The notes under the pieces are model-generated. The model saw only the letters and a program-made list of their open reading frames with translations. It had not been told where the DNA came from and made no database searches. The position numbers and the translations under genes were made by a program. This document shows positions 17,194 to 26,069 of a DNA stretch of 64,000 nucleotides, piece by piece (the first letter of the stretch is position 1; every line of letters starts with the position of its first letter). Source of the DNA: Paenibacillus tyrphae (GTDB lineage Bacteria; Bacillota; Bacilli; Paenibacillales; NBRC-103111); assembly GCF_027925525.1 (NCBI RefSeq), contig NZ_BSDJ01000001.1:62001-126000 (forward strand), read 5' to 3'.

Positions 17194-19068
17194 CTATTTA
17201 TTGAATTTTTGCAGCCGTTTGTAAAAGGTGCTCCGGGGAACGCCCAGCATTCGGGCCGCTGCGGTGACGTTGCCCTTGGTCCGCTGCAGCGCTTCGGTCA
17301 TTTGCTCCATCTGGATCTGCTCGCGCAGCGACAGCGCCATTGGCGGGTCTGGGATCGAGTCCGACAGAGCCGGCTGCGGATGGAAGCCGTCGAACCGGCT
17401 TAACGCTTCGCACGGATCGGCATCCGCTCCCTGCGTCATAATATGCAGCCGTTCCAGGACGTTCATCAGCTCCCGGATATTACCCGGCCAATCGTACTGC
17501 ATCAACTGCTCGAAAAAGCGCTGCGGAAGCGATACCGCCCAAGCCTTCCGGCTGCAATAAAAGCGGACGAGGTGCGGAATATCTTCTCTTCTTTCGCGGA
17601 GCGGCGGCGCCTTGACCGGATACACGTGAAGCCGGTAGTACAGGTCCTCCCGAAACTTTCCTTCCTGCACCAGTTGCCGCAGATCGCGGTGGGTCGCCGT
17701 AATCATCCGAAAATCGAGCGGGACCTCCTGCGTTCCCCCGACAGGCGTCACTTTCCGTTCCTGCAGCACCCGCAGCAGCGCCGCCTGCATGGAAAGCGGA
17801 ATTTCCCCGATTTCATCGAGAAAAATCGTTCCGCCGTTCGCCTGCTCGAACTTCCCTTTGTACCCGTTCCGCCGGGCCCCGGTAAACGCCCCTTCCGCAT
17901 AGCCGAACAGCTCGCTTTCCATCAGCTCCTTGGGGATCGCGCCACAATTGACGGCCAAGAACGGCCTCGTCCGGCGAGGGCTGTTCTCGTGGATCGCTTG
18001 GGCGATCAGCTCCTTGCCCGTCCCGGTCTCCCCCAGAATACAGACGCTGGCGTCCGTAGGCGCGACCCGCTTCATGTCATCGAGCGTTTGCCGGAAGGCC
18101 GTGCTCGTGCCAATCTCCCCTTGAAAGACAAAGGATTTCGAATTTTCCGCGACCACACCCGGCTGCGGAAAAAAGACCGGCTTGAAGGCGCCTGATAGCG
18201 TTTCCTGCAAATAGACGCAGGTGCCAATCAGTCCCCCGTGCGAATCCGACAGGACTGGGACGGTCATCCGGGCTTCCAACCCGAATCCGGCCAGTTCGTC
18301 AGCCTTTAAGCCGGCCCAAGCAGGAATCCGCCGGCGGACCGCCTTGCTGGCGCAGACGAGCCCATGTTTGCTACTGCAAACAACCACAGGCTGATCGGTT
18401 TCCAGCCGGTCGGCGGTTTGCCGGACGAGCTCCATCTCGTCTTTGTGCAGCCGTATGCTGAGATCGCGTTCGATCGCATACGCAACCGAAGTGACCATGC
18501 CGAGCATATAAGGATGGGCGCGGTCTACCGGACAGGAAACGTCGAGCACGCCGATGATCTGGCCGTCGTCGCCACGGATCGGGGCCGCCGAGCAGCTCCA
18601 GCGATGGGAAGCGATCGAATAATGCTCCGACCCCGTCACCATCAGGGGCTCTCCGGCCAACAGGGCGGTGCCGATGGCATTCGTACCGACCTCGCCCTCC
18701 GTCCAGCGGACGCCTTCGACAAAGTTGATTTTTCCCGCTTCTTGGCGAACATGAAGGTTCCCGGTCATCGACAACACGTAGCCTTCCGGGTCAATGAGAA
18801 GCGCGATCATGCCCAGGTCGTCGATGAAGCCGTTCATGCGCTCCAGATGCGGCTGCGCCATATCCCGAAGCAGAGCGTTCTTTTTCTTCTGGGAATGAAA
18901 CCGGTCATTGGTTAAAACAAGGCGGCCTTTATCCAGATGAGGATTGACGCGCGCATCCCGGGAACGGTACCAGGATTCCACGATTCGTTTATTTAGCCGG
19001 GACGCATCCAGAACGCCTTCGTTGACGAAACGCTCCCATATGTTTAAACTCAATGCGGTTTCAAGCAT
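17194..19068 (-). CDS. acoR: Sigma-54-dependent activator of acetoin catabolism, AcoR-like
   Basis: A 624-residue enhancer-binding protein. The N-terminal half contains a GAF-type sensor region (VEGVRWTEGEVGTNAIGTAL, a conserved AcoR segment). The AAA+ domain at about 310-545 has Walker A GETGTGKE, the sigma-54 contact loop GAFTGA and Walker B TIFLDEIGEI. The C-terminal Fis-type HTH reads VTAAARMLGVPRSTFYKRLQ. ATG 19068 has GGGGAGAGGG upstream. Lying downstream of acoABCL-bdhA as in Bacillus, it should activate the sigma-54 promoter at 25103-25119 in response to acetoin. Its own promoter is sigma-A type with an overlapping cre-like site. Confidence 0.93.
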   Translation of the reverse strand: MLETALSLNIWERFVNEGVLDASRLNKRIVESWYRSRDARVNPHLDKGRLVLTNDRFHSQKKKNALLRDMAQPHLERMNGFIDDLGMIALLIDPEGYVLSMTGNLHVRQEAGKINFVEGVRWTEGEVGTNAIGTALLAGEPLMVTGSEHYSIASHRWSCSAAPIRGDDGQIIGVLDVSCPVDRAHPYMLGMVTSVAYAIERDLSIRLHKDEMELVRQTADRLETDQPVVVCSSKHGLVCASKAVRRRIPAWAGLKADELAGFGLEARMTVPVLSDSHGGLIGTCVYLQETLSGAFKPVFFPQPGVVAENSKSFVFQGEIGTSTAFRQTLDDMKRVAPTDASVCILGETGTGKELIAQAIHENSPRRTRPFLAVNCGAIPKELMESELFGYAEGAFTGARRNGYKGKFEQANGGTIFLDEIGEIPLSMQAALLRVLQERKVTPVGGTQEVPLDFRMITATHRDLRQLVQEGKFREDLYYRLHVYPVKAPPLRERREDIPHLVRFYCSRKAWAVSLPQRFFEQLMQYDWPGNIRELMNVLERLHIMTQGADADPCEALSRFDGFHPQPALSDSIPDPPMALSLREQIQMEQMTEALQRTKGNVTAAARMLGVPRSTFYKRLQKFNK

Positions 19069-19151
19069 AAGACCCTCTCCCCTGAATGTATATTGTTCGA
19101 TATAATTCAAAGTCCGCTTAGGGCTGTACGAGCGTGAAACGTGTCACTTTG

Positions 19152-19180
19152 ATTATAAACGATTAAGATAACGCTTACAA
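19152..19180 (-). promoter_or_regulatory. Sigma-A promoter of acoR
   Basis: On the minus strand TTGTAA (19175-19180) and TATAAT (19152-19157) are separated by exactly 17 bases, 84 bases upstream of the acoR start. This gives acoR a message separate from the sigma-54 operon. Confidence 0.7.
19166..19179 (-). promoter_or_regulatory. cre-like CcpA site over the acoR promoter
   Basis: The minus strand reads TGTAAGCGTTATCT, matching the consensus TGWAANCGNTNWCA except at the last base. It overlaps the -35 box and spacer of the acoR promoter, a position for repression. CcpA control of acoR is known in Bacillus subtilis. Confidence 0.65.
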
Positions 19181-19218
19181 TCAAGCTTCGGTCTCAGGAG
19201 CCGCCGCACGGATAAGCG

Positions 19219-20271
19219 TCAGGGCTTGGGAGAGACAATAATTTTAATTTGTTCCTTACTGCCGACCAATTCCTCGAAGCCGTCCGGGACCAAACGATCC
19301 AGCCGGATCTTCTTCGTAATCAATTCGTCGACCCGCAGCCGGCCTTCCGAGATAAGCGAGATGACGGCTGGGAAAATATTGCGGTACGCGAGCACGCCTT
19401 TCAGCTCCCGCTCCTTAAGCACGAGGGTATTCGGGGCGATCGACGCCGGTTTTTCCCAGATGCTTACAATGACCGTCTGACCGTCGGTTTTCGTGCTGCG
19501 GATCGCATCGTTCAGGCAGACTTCAATGCCGGTGACTTCGAAGCTGACGTCCACGCCGCCGGGAACGAGCCGGTGCACCGCTTCGATCGCGTTGTCCTTC
19601 AACGGGTGGATGACGTGATGAGCGCCCAGTGCGAGCGCCGTTCGTTGTCTGGCTTCGGAAATTTCCACGGCAATAATCCGGCTGGCGCCTGCCGCGCGGG
19701 CGGCTTGGATAACGAGCAGGCCGATAGGGCCCGCTCCGTAGACGACGCAGGTGTCGCCGGCCTTAAGCCTGCTTTGCCGGACGGCATGAACGGCGACGGC
19801 CGCTGGCTCCACCATCGCGCCTTGCTCGTAGGTCATCCCATCCGGGAGCTGATGAACCATGCTCTCTTTCACCGAGGTGATCTCGCTGAACCCGCCTCCG
19901 CCCCCGCTCAGTCCGTGGAAGCCGAGCTCATCGCACACGTTGTATAAGCCTTGCCGGCACGGAAGGCACGTCCCGCACGCGAGAATCGGCTCGACCGTTA
20001 CCCGGTCCCCGACCTCCACCTTCGTTACGCCCGGGCCGACCGCGACGACTTCGCCGGCAAACTCATGCCCCAGAATGACCGGGGCCCGTTCGTTCGTCAG
20101 CGGGTGGGGCTGATCGGGAATGAAGATCGGCCCAGCCAAATACTCGTGCAAATCCGTTCCGCATATGCCACACCACTCGACCCGAATGTTGACCATGCCC
20201 GGCCGAACCGGAGGCTCCGGCGTTTCCTCTATACGCACATCGCGAATGCTATGCCAAAATGCTGCTTTCAT
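19219..20271 (-). CDS. bdhA: 2,3-butanediol dehydrogenase, zinc-dependent MDR family
   Basis: A 350-residue medium-chain dehydrogenase interconverting 2,3-butanediol and acetoin with NAD(H). It has the catalytic zinc ligands in CGICGTD and GHEFAGEV, the structural zinc cysteines in CGTCLPCRQGLYNVC, and the nucleotide-binding GAGPIGLLV motif. The SGGGGGFSEI segment is typical of BdhA/YdjL proteins. It lies 12 bases after acoL in the same operon, so butanediol is fed into acetoin cleavage. In Bacillus subtilis bdhA stands apart from aco, so this fusion of operons is a local arrangement. Confidence 0.9.
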   Translation of the reverse strand: MKAAFWHSIRDVRIEETPEPPVRPGMVNIRVEWCGICGTDLHEYLAGPIFIPDQPHPLTNERAPVILGHEFAGEVVAVGPGVTKVEVGDRVTVEPILACGTCLPCRQGLYNVCDELGFHGLSGGGGGFSEITSVKESMVHQLPDGMTYEQGAMVEPAAVAVHAVRQSRLKAGDTCVVYGAGPIGLLVIQAARAAGASRIIAVEISEARQRTALALGAHHVIHPLKDNAIEAVHRLVPGGVDVSFEVTGIEVCLNDAIRSTKTDGQTVIVSIWEKPASIAPNTLVLKERELKGVLAYRNIFPAVISLISEGRLRVDELITKKIRLDRLVPDGFEELVGSKEQIKIIVSPKP

Positions 20272-20283
20272 CGGTGGACCTCC

Positions 20284-21663
20284 TTAAACATGCACCGCGT
20301 GGCCGATGGCGCCCAGAATCGCTTCGTGAACCGCTTCGGACAACGTCGGATGGGCGGCGATAAAGTGCTCCATCATATCGGCGGTCATCTCGCTATGCAG
20401 CAGGATGGCGCCTTGGCCGATCAGCTCCGTCGCTTTCGGACCGACGATGGAAATGCCGACAATTTCGTGGTACTGCGGCTCCGTCAGCACCTTCACCCTG
20501 CCGACCGGTTCGTCCAAAATCATCGCTTTGCCGTTGGCGGCGAACGGAAATTCTCCCACGCGGATATCGCCGTACCGTTCTCTGGCCTGCTTCTCGGTCA
20601 AGCCTACCCCGGCAATTTCCGGGGAGGTATAGATGCAGCGCGGAACCGCCCGGTAATTGACCTTTGCCTCGGCTCCGGAAGCATGCAGCGCAGCGACGGT
20701 GCCCTCGTGAAAAGCGACATGCGCGAGCTGAATGCCGCCGATGACGTCGCCGCAGGCATAAATATGGGGAACGCTGGTCTGCATATGCGCGTTGACTTCG
20801 ATCCCCTGCTTCGTATACCGGACCCCGGCGTTTTCCAGGCCGAGTCCATCCGTCCGCGGCTTTCTCCCGATCGCGACAAGCACGCGGTCGGCGGTGCCTT
20901 CGAACACCCGGCTCTCGGTTTCGAAAATCGCCAGCTTCTCCTCCGGCTGCAGCCGCTTCACGGCAGTGGACGTATACACCTTCACGCCCGCTTTCTCCAG
21001 CTCCCGCTGCAGGACGGCCGCCGTGTCCGCGTCTTCGCCCGGTAGCAGCTGGTCGGCCATCTCGACCACAGTCACTCGGCTTCCGAGACGGCTGTAGATG
21101 CTTGCAAACTCGCAGCCGATGACGCCGCCTCCGATAATCAGCAGGGAAGCCGGAACCGCAGACAGCGACATTGCCTGGCCGCTGTGAATGATCCATTCCC
21201 CGTCGAAGGGGGCAAAGGGCAGAGCGACGGGCTCCGAACCTGCGGCGATAATGAAGCGGTCCGCTTCCACGGCCTCATGTTTGTCTCCCTGCGAGACTTG
21301 CAGCTTACGGTCCGTGACAAAGCTTGCCTGTCCCCGCAGCACTTTTATTTTATTTTTTTTCATCAAATAGCCGATGCCCTGCACCAGCTTGCTCACAATC
21401 CCGTTCTTATAGCTCTGCACCGCGTTCCAATCGACCTCGACCCGGTCCGTGGGCAGCACTACGCCGAACCGGCCGGCGTGCTTGACTTTGTCCAGCGTAT
21501 CCGCGCTTTCGAGCAGCGATTTGGTCGGCATGCAGCCCTCATTCAGGCACGTTCCTCCCAGCTCCTTCTGCTCGATCAAGGTCACCTGCTTGCCCTGCCC
21601 GGCGGCGGCAATCGCCGCCACATACCCCGCAGGACCTCCTCCGATAATGGCTATCGTCTCCAT
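20284..21663 (-). CDS. acoL: Dihydrolipoamide dehydrogenase of the acetoin complex (E3)
   Basis: A 459-residue flavoprotein that reoxidises dihydrolipoamide with NAD+. It shows the FAD motif GGGPAGYVAAIAAA, the redox disulfide in GGTCLNEGCMPTKSL, a second NAD-binding GGGVIGCEFASIYS, and the C-terminal His-Glu pair in FIAAHPTLSEAVHEA. It lies 18 bases after acoC and is dedicated to the acetoin dehydrogenase complex by its position. Confidence 0.92.
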   Translation of the reverse strand: METIAIIGGGPAGYVAAIAAAGQGKQVTLIEQKELGGTCLNEGCMPTKSLLESADTLDKVKHAGRFGVVLPTDRVEVDWNAVQSYKNGIVSKLVQGIGYLMKKNKIKVLRGQASFVTDRKLQVSQGDKHEAVEADRFIIAAGSEPVALPFAPFDGEWIIHSGQAMSLSAVPASLLIIGGGVIGCEFASIYSRLGSRVTVVEMADQLLPGEDADTAAVLQRELEKAGVKVYTSTAVKRLQPEEKLAIFETESRVFEGTADRVLVAIGRKPRTDGLGLENAGVRYTKQGIEVNAHMQTSVPHIYACGDVIGGIQLAHVAFHEGTVAALHASGAEAKVNYRAVPRCIYTSPEIAGVGLTEKQARERYGDIRVGEFPFAANGKAMILDEPVGRVKVLTEPQYHEIVGISIVGPKATELIGQGAILLHSEMTADMMEHFIAAHPTLSEAVHEAILGAIGHAVHV

Positions 21664-21681
21664 GGTATGGCCTCTCCTTCC

Positions 21682-22965
21682 CTACAAAACAAGCCGGTAC
21701 GGGTCTTCCAGCGCGTCCTTCACTGCACGCAGGAACTCGGCGGCCGGCGCGCCGTCCAATACCCGGTGGTCGAAGGTCAGGCTGAGCGGCAGCAGACTCC
21801 GGCGCTGCAAGTCGTCTCCCTTGTAGACCAGCATCTCCGCCACGCCGCCGACGCCAAGAATGCCCGCTTCGGGCGTGTTCAGAATCGGCGTAAAATAATC
21901 GATGCCGTAAGCGCCGAGGTTCGTGATCGTAAACGTCGAGCCTTGAAGAGCGTCGCTTCCGAGCTGGCCGTTTCTCGCTTGCAGCGCCAGCGCCTTGATT
22001 TGGCGCGACAAATCCAGTACGGAGTACTGATCGGCATGACAGATGACCGGAACGACCAATCCCTTGTCCAAAGCGACGGCGATCCCCAAATGCACGTGGT
22101 CGAACACGTGGATGCGGTCGTCGATATACGCGCTGTTCATCTGCTTATGCCGCTTGAGCGAAAGGACGACGGCGCGGGCAATAAAATCGGTCACCGTCAG
22201 CTTGACCTCGTGCTGCCGCTGCGCGGTTTCGCTCATCTGCCTCTGCAGCGCGAGCAGATCGGTGACGTCGGCCCGCAGCGTCAGCGTCAGCTGGGCGCTC
22301 TGCTGCAAGCTGTCGTGCATCCGCGCCGCGATGACCTTGCGGATGCCGGTGACCGGAATTTGCTCCGTGTGCTCCACAAAGCCGGACGGGGCGGCAGTCG
22401 CATTTGTCCCGGTGGACGAAGCAGTTGCTTCCCCGGCAGAAGCAGAAGCAGACGATGCGGAAGTCGCGTTGGCGATGGCATGCTCCACGTCCTCCTTCGT
22501 AATTCGTCCCTGCGGACCCGTTCCCGTTAGTTTCGCGATATCGAGCCCGGCCGCCTCCGCCATTTTGCGGGCGACCGGTGAGATTTTGATGTCCCTGCCG
22601 TGTACGGGAGCTTCGGAAGGTACTGTCCCGCCTGACGGAGCCGCGTCCGGCACTGCGCCGCCTGACGGAGAGCCGTCAGTAGCTGCGCCCTCCGCCGCCC
22701 CTGCGGCCACGCCGCCGACTTGCTCGCCGGGCTGACCGATATAGCCGATGACCGTGCCCGGCGGCACGCCTTCCCCTTCGGGAACGACGATCTTCAGCAG
22801 GACGCCGTCTGCAGGCGCTTCCAGATCCGTTTCAATTTTTTCCGAGCCGATATTGGCGATGATGTCCCCTTTAGTCACGGGGTCGCCCTCTTTCTTATGC
22901 CAGAGGGATACCGATCCTTCCTTCATCGCCATGCCCAGCTTGGGCATGACCACTTCTACAGCCAT
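21682..22965 (-). CDS. acoC: Acetoin dehydrogenase dihydrolipoyl acetyltransferase (E2)
   Basis: A 427-residue core enzyme transferring the acetyl group to CoA. A lipoyl domain (1-80) carries the modified Lys in GSEKIETDLEAP. An Ala/Pro/Gly-rich linker with repeated PSGG-type units follows, then a peripheral subunit-binding domain (about 128-165, ISPVARKMAEAAGLDIAKLT) and the catalytic domain ending in FDHRVLDGAPAAEFL with the active His. The linker contains direct repeats (GAVPDAAPSGGTVP-like), which may vary in number between strains. Confidence 0.92.
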   Translation of the reverse strand: MAVEVVMPKLGMAMKEGSVSLWHKKEGDPVTKGDIIANIGSEKIETDLEAPADGVLLKIVVPEGEGVPPGTVIGYIGQPGEQVGGVAAGAAEGAATDGSPSGGAVPDAAPSGGTVPSEAPVHGRDIKISPVARKMAEAAGLDIAKLTGTGPQGRITKEDVEHAIANATSASSASASAGEATASSTGTNATAAPSGFVEHTEQIPVTGIRKVIAARMHDSLQQSAQLTLTLRADVTDLLALQRQMSETAQRQHEVKLTVTDFIARAVVLSLKRHKQMNSAYIDDRIHVFDHVHLGIAVALDKGLVVPVICHADQYSVLDLSRQIKALALQARNGQLGSDALQGSTFTITNLGAYGIDYFTPILNTPEAGILGVGGVAEMLVYKGDDLQRRSLLPLSLTFDHRVLDGAPAAEFLRAVKDALEDPYRLVL

Positions 22966-23000
22966 GGCGATCTCTCCTATCCGGGTTAGTCTGGGTCCGT

Positions 23001-24035
23001 CTATACGGCGAGCAGCGATTTGTCGCCGAGCAGCTCGGCAACGACTTCAAGCACCTTTTGCGGCGTCGGCAAATAAATGTCTTCCAGCGGCGGCGAGAAC
23101 GGCACGGGCGTATGCGGCGCCGTGATCCGCTTGATCGGCGCGTCCAGGCTGTCGAACGCTTTATCTGCTACGAGGGCGGCGATATCCGTCGCGATGCTGC
23201 ACCGCGGATTCGCCTCGTCGATAACGATCAGGCGGTTCGTCTTCGTCACGGAAGCGAGTATCGTATCCTCGTCCAGCGGGGACAGGCTGCGCGGATCGAC
23301 GACTTCCGCTTCGATGCCTTTTTGCGATAGCTGCCGGGCGGCCGTCAGCGCCGTCTGCACCTGCTTGCCGATTGCCACGATGGTCAGGTCCGAACCGGTC
23401 CGCTTAATGTCGGCTTTTCCGAGCGGAATCGTATAGTACCCTTCGGGCACCTCGCCGGTCGCGTTATACAGCGTCTTATCTTCGAAGAAAATGACGGGAT
23501 CGTTATCCTCGATGGAGGCCAGCAGCAGTCCTTTGGCATCGTAAGGGGTCGAAGGGACGACGACTTTAATGCCGGGAATGCTGGTGAACAGCGCATATAG
23601 GCTCTGCGAATGCTGCGCCGCCGCGCGGAAGCCGGCCCCGTGCGTCGTGCGGATCGTCACCGGCACCTGCGCCTTGCCTCCGAACATATAGCGGAATTTG
23701 GCCCCTTGGTTCAGCACCTGATCCAGACAGCTCCCGATAAAATCGTTAAACATCAGCTCCGCAATCGGGCGCAAACCCGTCGCAGCGGCTGTCATCGCCG
23801 CGCCGATATATCCCGCTTCGGTGATCGGCGTATCCAGTACCCGGTCGCGGCCGAACTCTTGCACGATGCCTTTCGTCACGCCCAGCACGCCGCCCCATGC
23901 TTCATCGTCCTGCAAGTGGTCTACGGCCGCCCCGCCGGCCACGTCCTCGCCCATCAGAATGACATTTTCATCCTTGCGCATCGCCAGCTTCATCGCCTCG
24001 TTGATCGCCGCGGACATACTGATTTTTCTTGTCAT
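23001..24035 (-). CDS. acoB: Acetoin dehydrogenase E1 beta subunit
   Basis: A 344-residue thiamine-diphosphate enzyme subunit. The N-terminal transketolase-like domain has MGEDVAGGAAVDHLQDDEAW, a segment typical of AcoB. It is followed by FIGSCLDQVLNQGAKFRYMF and RTTHGAGFRAAAQHSQS, and the C-terminal transketolase domain contains VDPRSLSPLDEDTI. With AcoA it cleaves acetoin to acetaldehyde and an acetyl group held by E2. The gene follows acoA after 22 bases. Confidence 0.92.
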   Translation of the reverse strand: MTRKISMSAAINEAMKLAMRKDENVILMGEDVAGGAAVDHLQDDEAWGGVLGVTKGIVQEFGRDRVLDTPITEAGYIGAAMTAAATGLRPIAELMFNDFIGSCLDQVLNQGAKFRYMFGGKAQVPVTIRTTHGAGFRAAAQHSQSLYALFTSIPGIKVVVPSTPYDAKGLLLASIEDNDPVIFFEDKTLYNATGEVPEGYYTIPLGKADIKRTGSDLTIVAIGKQVQTALTAARQLSQKGIEAEVVDPRSLSPLDEDTILASVTKTNRLIVIDEANPRCSIATDIAALVADKAFDSLDAPIKRITAPHTPVPFSPPLEDIYLPTPQKVLEVVAELLGDKSLLAV

Positions 24036-24057
24036 GCCGGTTCCTCCTCGAATGAAA

Positions 24058-25053
24058 TTAGTAAGATACGTACACGTCCGTCAGCAGCTCGGATGCGTCC
24101 GGATACGGGCTGTTTTCCGAAAATTCGACGGCCTTCTCCACCGCTTGCTCTACCGAAGCCTTCATGTCCGCCAGCTCGGCTTCGGTATACAGGCGCTCGG
24201 TCAGCAGATACGATTCGAACGCGGTAATCGCGTCTTTTTCCTGCAAATGCTCTTTTCGTTCATAATCTTTTTTATATTTTTGGGCATCGCCCTCGAAATG
24301 TCCGTAATTGCGGTAGGTGACGCATTCGATCAGCGTCGGGCCCTCGCCACGGCGCGCCCGCTGCACGGCCTGCTCCGCCGCCTCGTAAACAGCAAGCACG
24401 TCTTTACCGTCCACCCGGACGCCCGGAATATTGTAAGCGATTGCACGATCGGCGATAGTTTTGCAGCTTGAGGCATATTCGAACGTCGTCGCTTCACCGT
24501 ACCCGTTATTTTCAGCAATGAAAATGACCGGCAGCTTCCAGATCGCGGCCAAATTGATGCCTTCGTGGAACGTTCCCTGGTTGTTCGCGCCGTCTCCAAA
24601 AAAGCATACGCTGACCGCATTCGTTTTCTTGTACTTGGCGGTCAAGGCGGAGCCGCAGGCCAGCGGGTAACCGCCGCCGACGATGCCGTTGGCGCCCAGC
24701 ATGCCTTTGTTCAGGTCGGCGATATGCATCGAGCCGCCCTTCCCTTTGCACAGCCCGGTAATTTTCCCGAACAGCTCCGCCATCATGCCGTCCAGCTCGC
24801 AGCCTTTGGCGATACAGTGCCCGTGTCCGCGGTGGGTGCTGGTGATGCTGTCTTTATCGTCCAGATGGGCGCATACGCCGACCGCTACCGCCTCTTCTCC
24901 GGCGTACAGGTGGACGAAACCGGGAAGTCGGCCTTGGGCAAACAAATCGTGCACCTTATCTTCGAACTTGCGGATTTCCAGCATCTTTTGAAACATCCAT
25001 CCTGCTTTTTCCCGGCTCAAGGCCGTTCCCTTGTCCTGCGCGGCGTTAACCAT
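24058..25053 (-). CDS. acoA: Acetoin dehydrogenase E1 alpha subunit
   Basis: A 331-residue thiamine-diphosphate-binding subunit. The cofactor motif runs from GDGANNQGTFHEG to NNGYGEATT, and the FVHLYAGEEAVAVGVCAHL segment is the usual E1-alpha start. I chose ATG 25053 (MVNAAQDKG) because AAAGGAGGA precedes it by 7-8 bases; a 42-codon longer reading would cover the sigma-54 promoter. It is the first gene of the operon acoA-acoB-acoC-acoL-bdhA. Confidence 0.93.
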   Translation of the reverse strand: MVNAAQDKGTALSREKAGWMFQKMLEIRKFEDKVHDLFAQGRLPGFVHLYAGEEAVAVGVCAHLDDKDSITSTHRGHGHCIAKGCELDGMMAELFGKITGLCKGKGGSMHIADLNKGMLGANGIVGGGYPLACGSALTAKYKKTNAVSVCFFGDGANNQGTFHEGINLAAIWKLPVIFIAENNGYGEATTFEYASSCKTIADRAIAYNIPGVRVDGKDVLAVYEAAEQAVQRARRGEGPTLIECVTYRNYGHFEGDAQKYKKDYERKEHLQEKDAITAFESYLLTERLYTEAELADMKASVEQAVEKAVEFSENSPYPDASELLTDVYVSY

Positions 25054-25102
25054 ACCGTGTTCCTCCTTTGGATGTAAAAAATGTCCCCACGCCGGATAGT
25101 AT

Positions 25103-25119
25103 TGCAAGTTTCGTGCCAA
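25103..25119 (-). promoter_or_regulatory. Sigma-54 (-24/-12) promoter of the aco operon
   Basis: The minus strand reads TTGGCACGAAACTTGCA, which fits the consensus TGGCAC-N5-TTGC completely. The GC of the -12 element is at 25104-25105 and the GG of the -24 element at 25116-25117. It lies 50 bases upstream of the acoA start, leaving a leader of about 40 bases. AcoR, encoded downstream, carries the GAFTGA loop needed to activate it. Confidence 0.92.
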
Positions 25120-25167
25120 CGGAAAAACCGCTTGATTCTCGCAGAAATGCGGCCCGCAGGAAGCAGA

Positions 25168-25211
25168 AAAAGTGGACACAAAGAGACTACTGTCTCGTTT
25201 TGTCCACTTTT
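25168..25211. promoter_or_regulatory. 20-bp inverted repeat: AcoR upstream site and/or terminator
   Basis: Two 20-base arms (25168-25187 and 25192-25211), identical in 18 of 20 positions as inverted copies, flank a 4-base loop. It sits 50-90 bases upstream of the -24 box, where enhancer sites for sigma-54 activators lie. On the minus strand the hairpin is followed by CTTTTTCTG, so it could also terminate the upstream lrgAB-like message. Both roles may be combined. Confidence 0.6.
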
Positions 25212-25388
25212 GTTCACCTATTCATCATTGGGATTATCATGGGGAATATCCTGAAATTAGGAGTTTCGGTTTCCTGAAGGAGGGGATGCGACGAAGATGA
25301 ATCCGGATCGAAAAAGTTATGGGGCTCGGGGAAGAGCGGGCGGCTCTTCCTCGAATGTTCACAGCAGCGCGAATAATCTTCGGCGGCT

Positions 25389-26069
25389 TTACAGGAGCAG
25401 GACTAGCCAAGGGACAACAACCAGCGCCAGAAGCGCAGTCACGAGCATGGCAATGCTCGACACCGTGCCGGAGACGGCACCGAACTCGAACGCCGTCGTC
25501 GTTCCGGCCGTATGCGCGCTCGTCCCGAGCAGCACGCCCTGCGCCACCCCGCTGCGGATGCGGAACAGCCGGATAAGCATCGGTCCGACGACCGTGCCAA
25601 GCAAGCCCGTGACCAGCACGAACAGCGCCGTCATGGCCGGGATGCCCCCGATCATATCCGTGATGGCGATGGCAATGGGCGTTGTCGTGGAGCGGAGCAC
25701 CAGGCCGTCGATGATCTTCACGTCGAGGTGCAGCCCCTTGGCGATCCATACCGAGGTCGCAACACCCGCCGCGGAGCCGACCAGTACGCTGGCCATGATT
25801 TCTACCGCATATTTGCGCAGCAGGGCGACATTTTTGTAGAGCGGCACGGCCAAGGCAATGGTCGCCGGTCCGATCATGTCTGTCAGCCAGTGCGCCCCGG
25901 CGTTGTAGGTTTCGTAAGGAATGTCCGCTTGCAGCAGCAGGACGATGACAACCGCCGGCGTCAGCAGCAGCGGAGATAGATAGATTTTAGGCTTCCTGCG
26001 ATACAAGCTTTTTATACCGTAATAGACGGCCATGGTGAACAGCAGCAAGACGAGCGAGAGCCAGGTCAT
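25389..26069 (-). CDS. LrgB/CidB family membrane protein
   Basis: A 226-residue integral membrane protein of the LrgB/YohK type, with about six membrane segments. The conserved region DGLVLRSTTTPIAIAITDMI is followed by GTSAHTAGTTTAFEFGAVSG. It overlaps the LrgA-like gene by 4 bases (ATGA). In Bacillus, relatives act as pyruvate transporters (PftB) or were described as holin-like murein-hydrolase regulators (CidB). The position directly upstream of acetoin catabolic genes favours a role in overflow metabolism, by inference. A GC-rich hairpin (about 25331-25356) follows the gene. Confidence 0.87.
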   Translation of the reverse strand: MTWLSLVLLLFTMAVYYGIKSLYRRKPKIYLSPLLLTPAVVIVLLLQADIPYETYNAGAHWLTDMIGPATIALAVPLYKNVALLRKYAVEIMASVLVGSAAGVATSVWIAKGLHLDVKIIDGLVLRSTTTPIAIAITDMIGGIPAMTALFVLVTGLLGTVVGPMLIRLFRIRSGVAQGVLLGTSAHTAGTTTAFEFGAVSGTVSSIAMLVTALLALVVVPWLVLLL

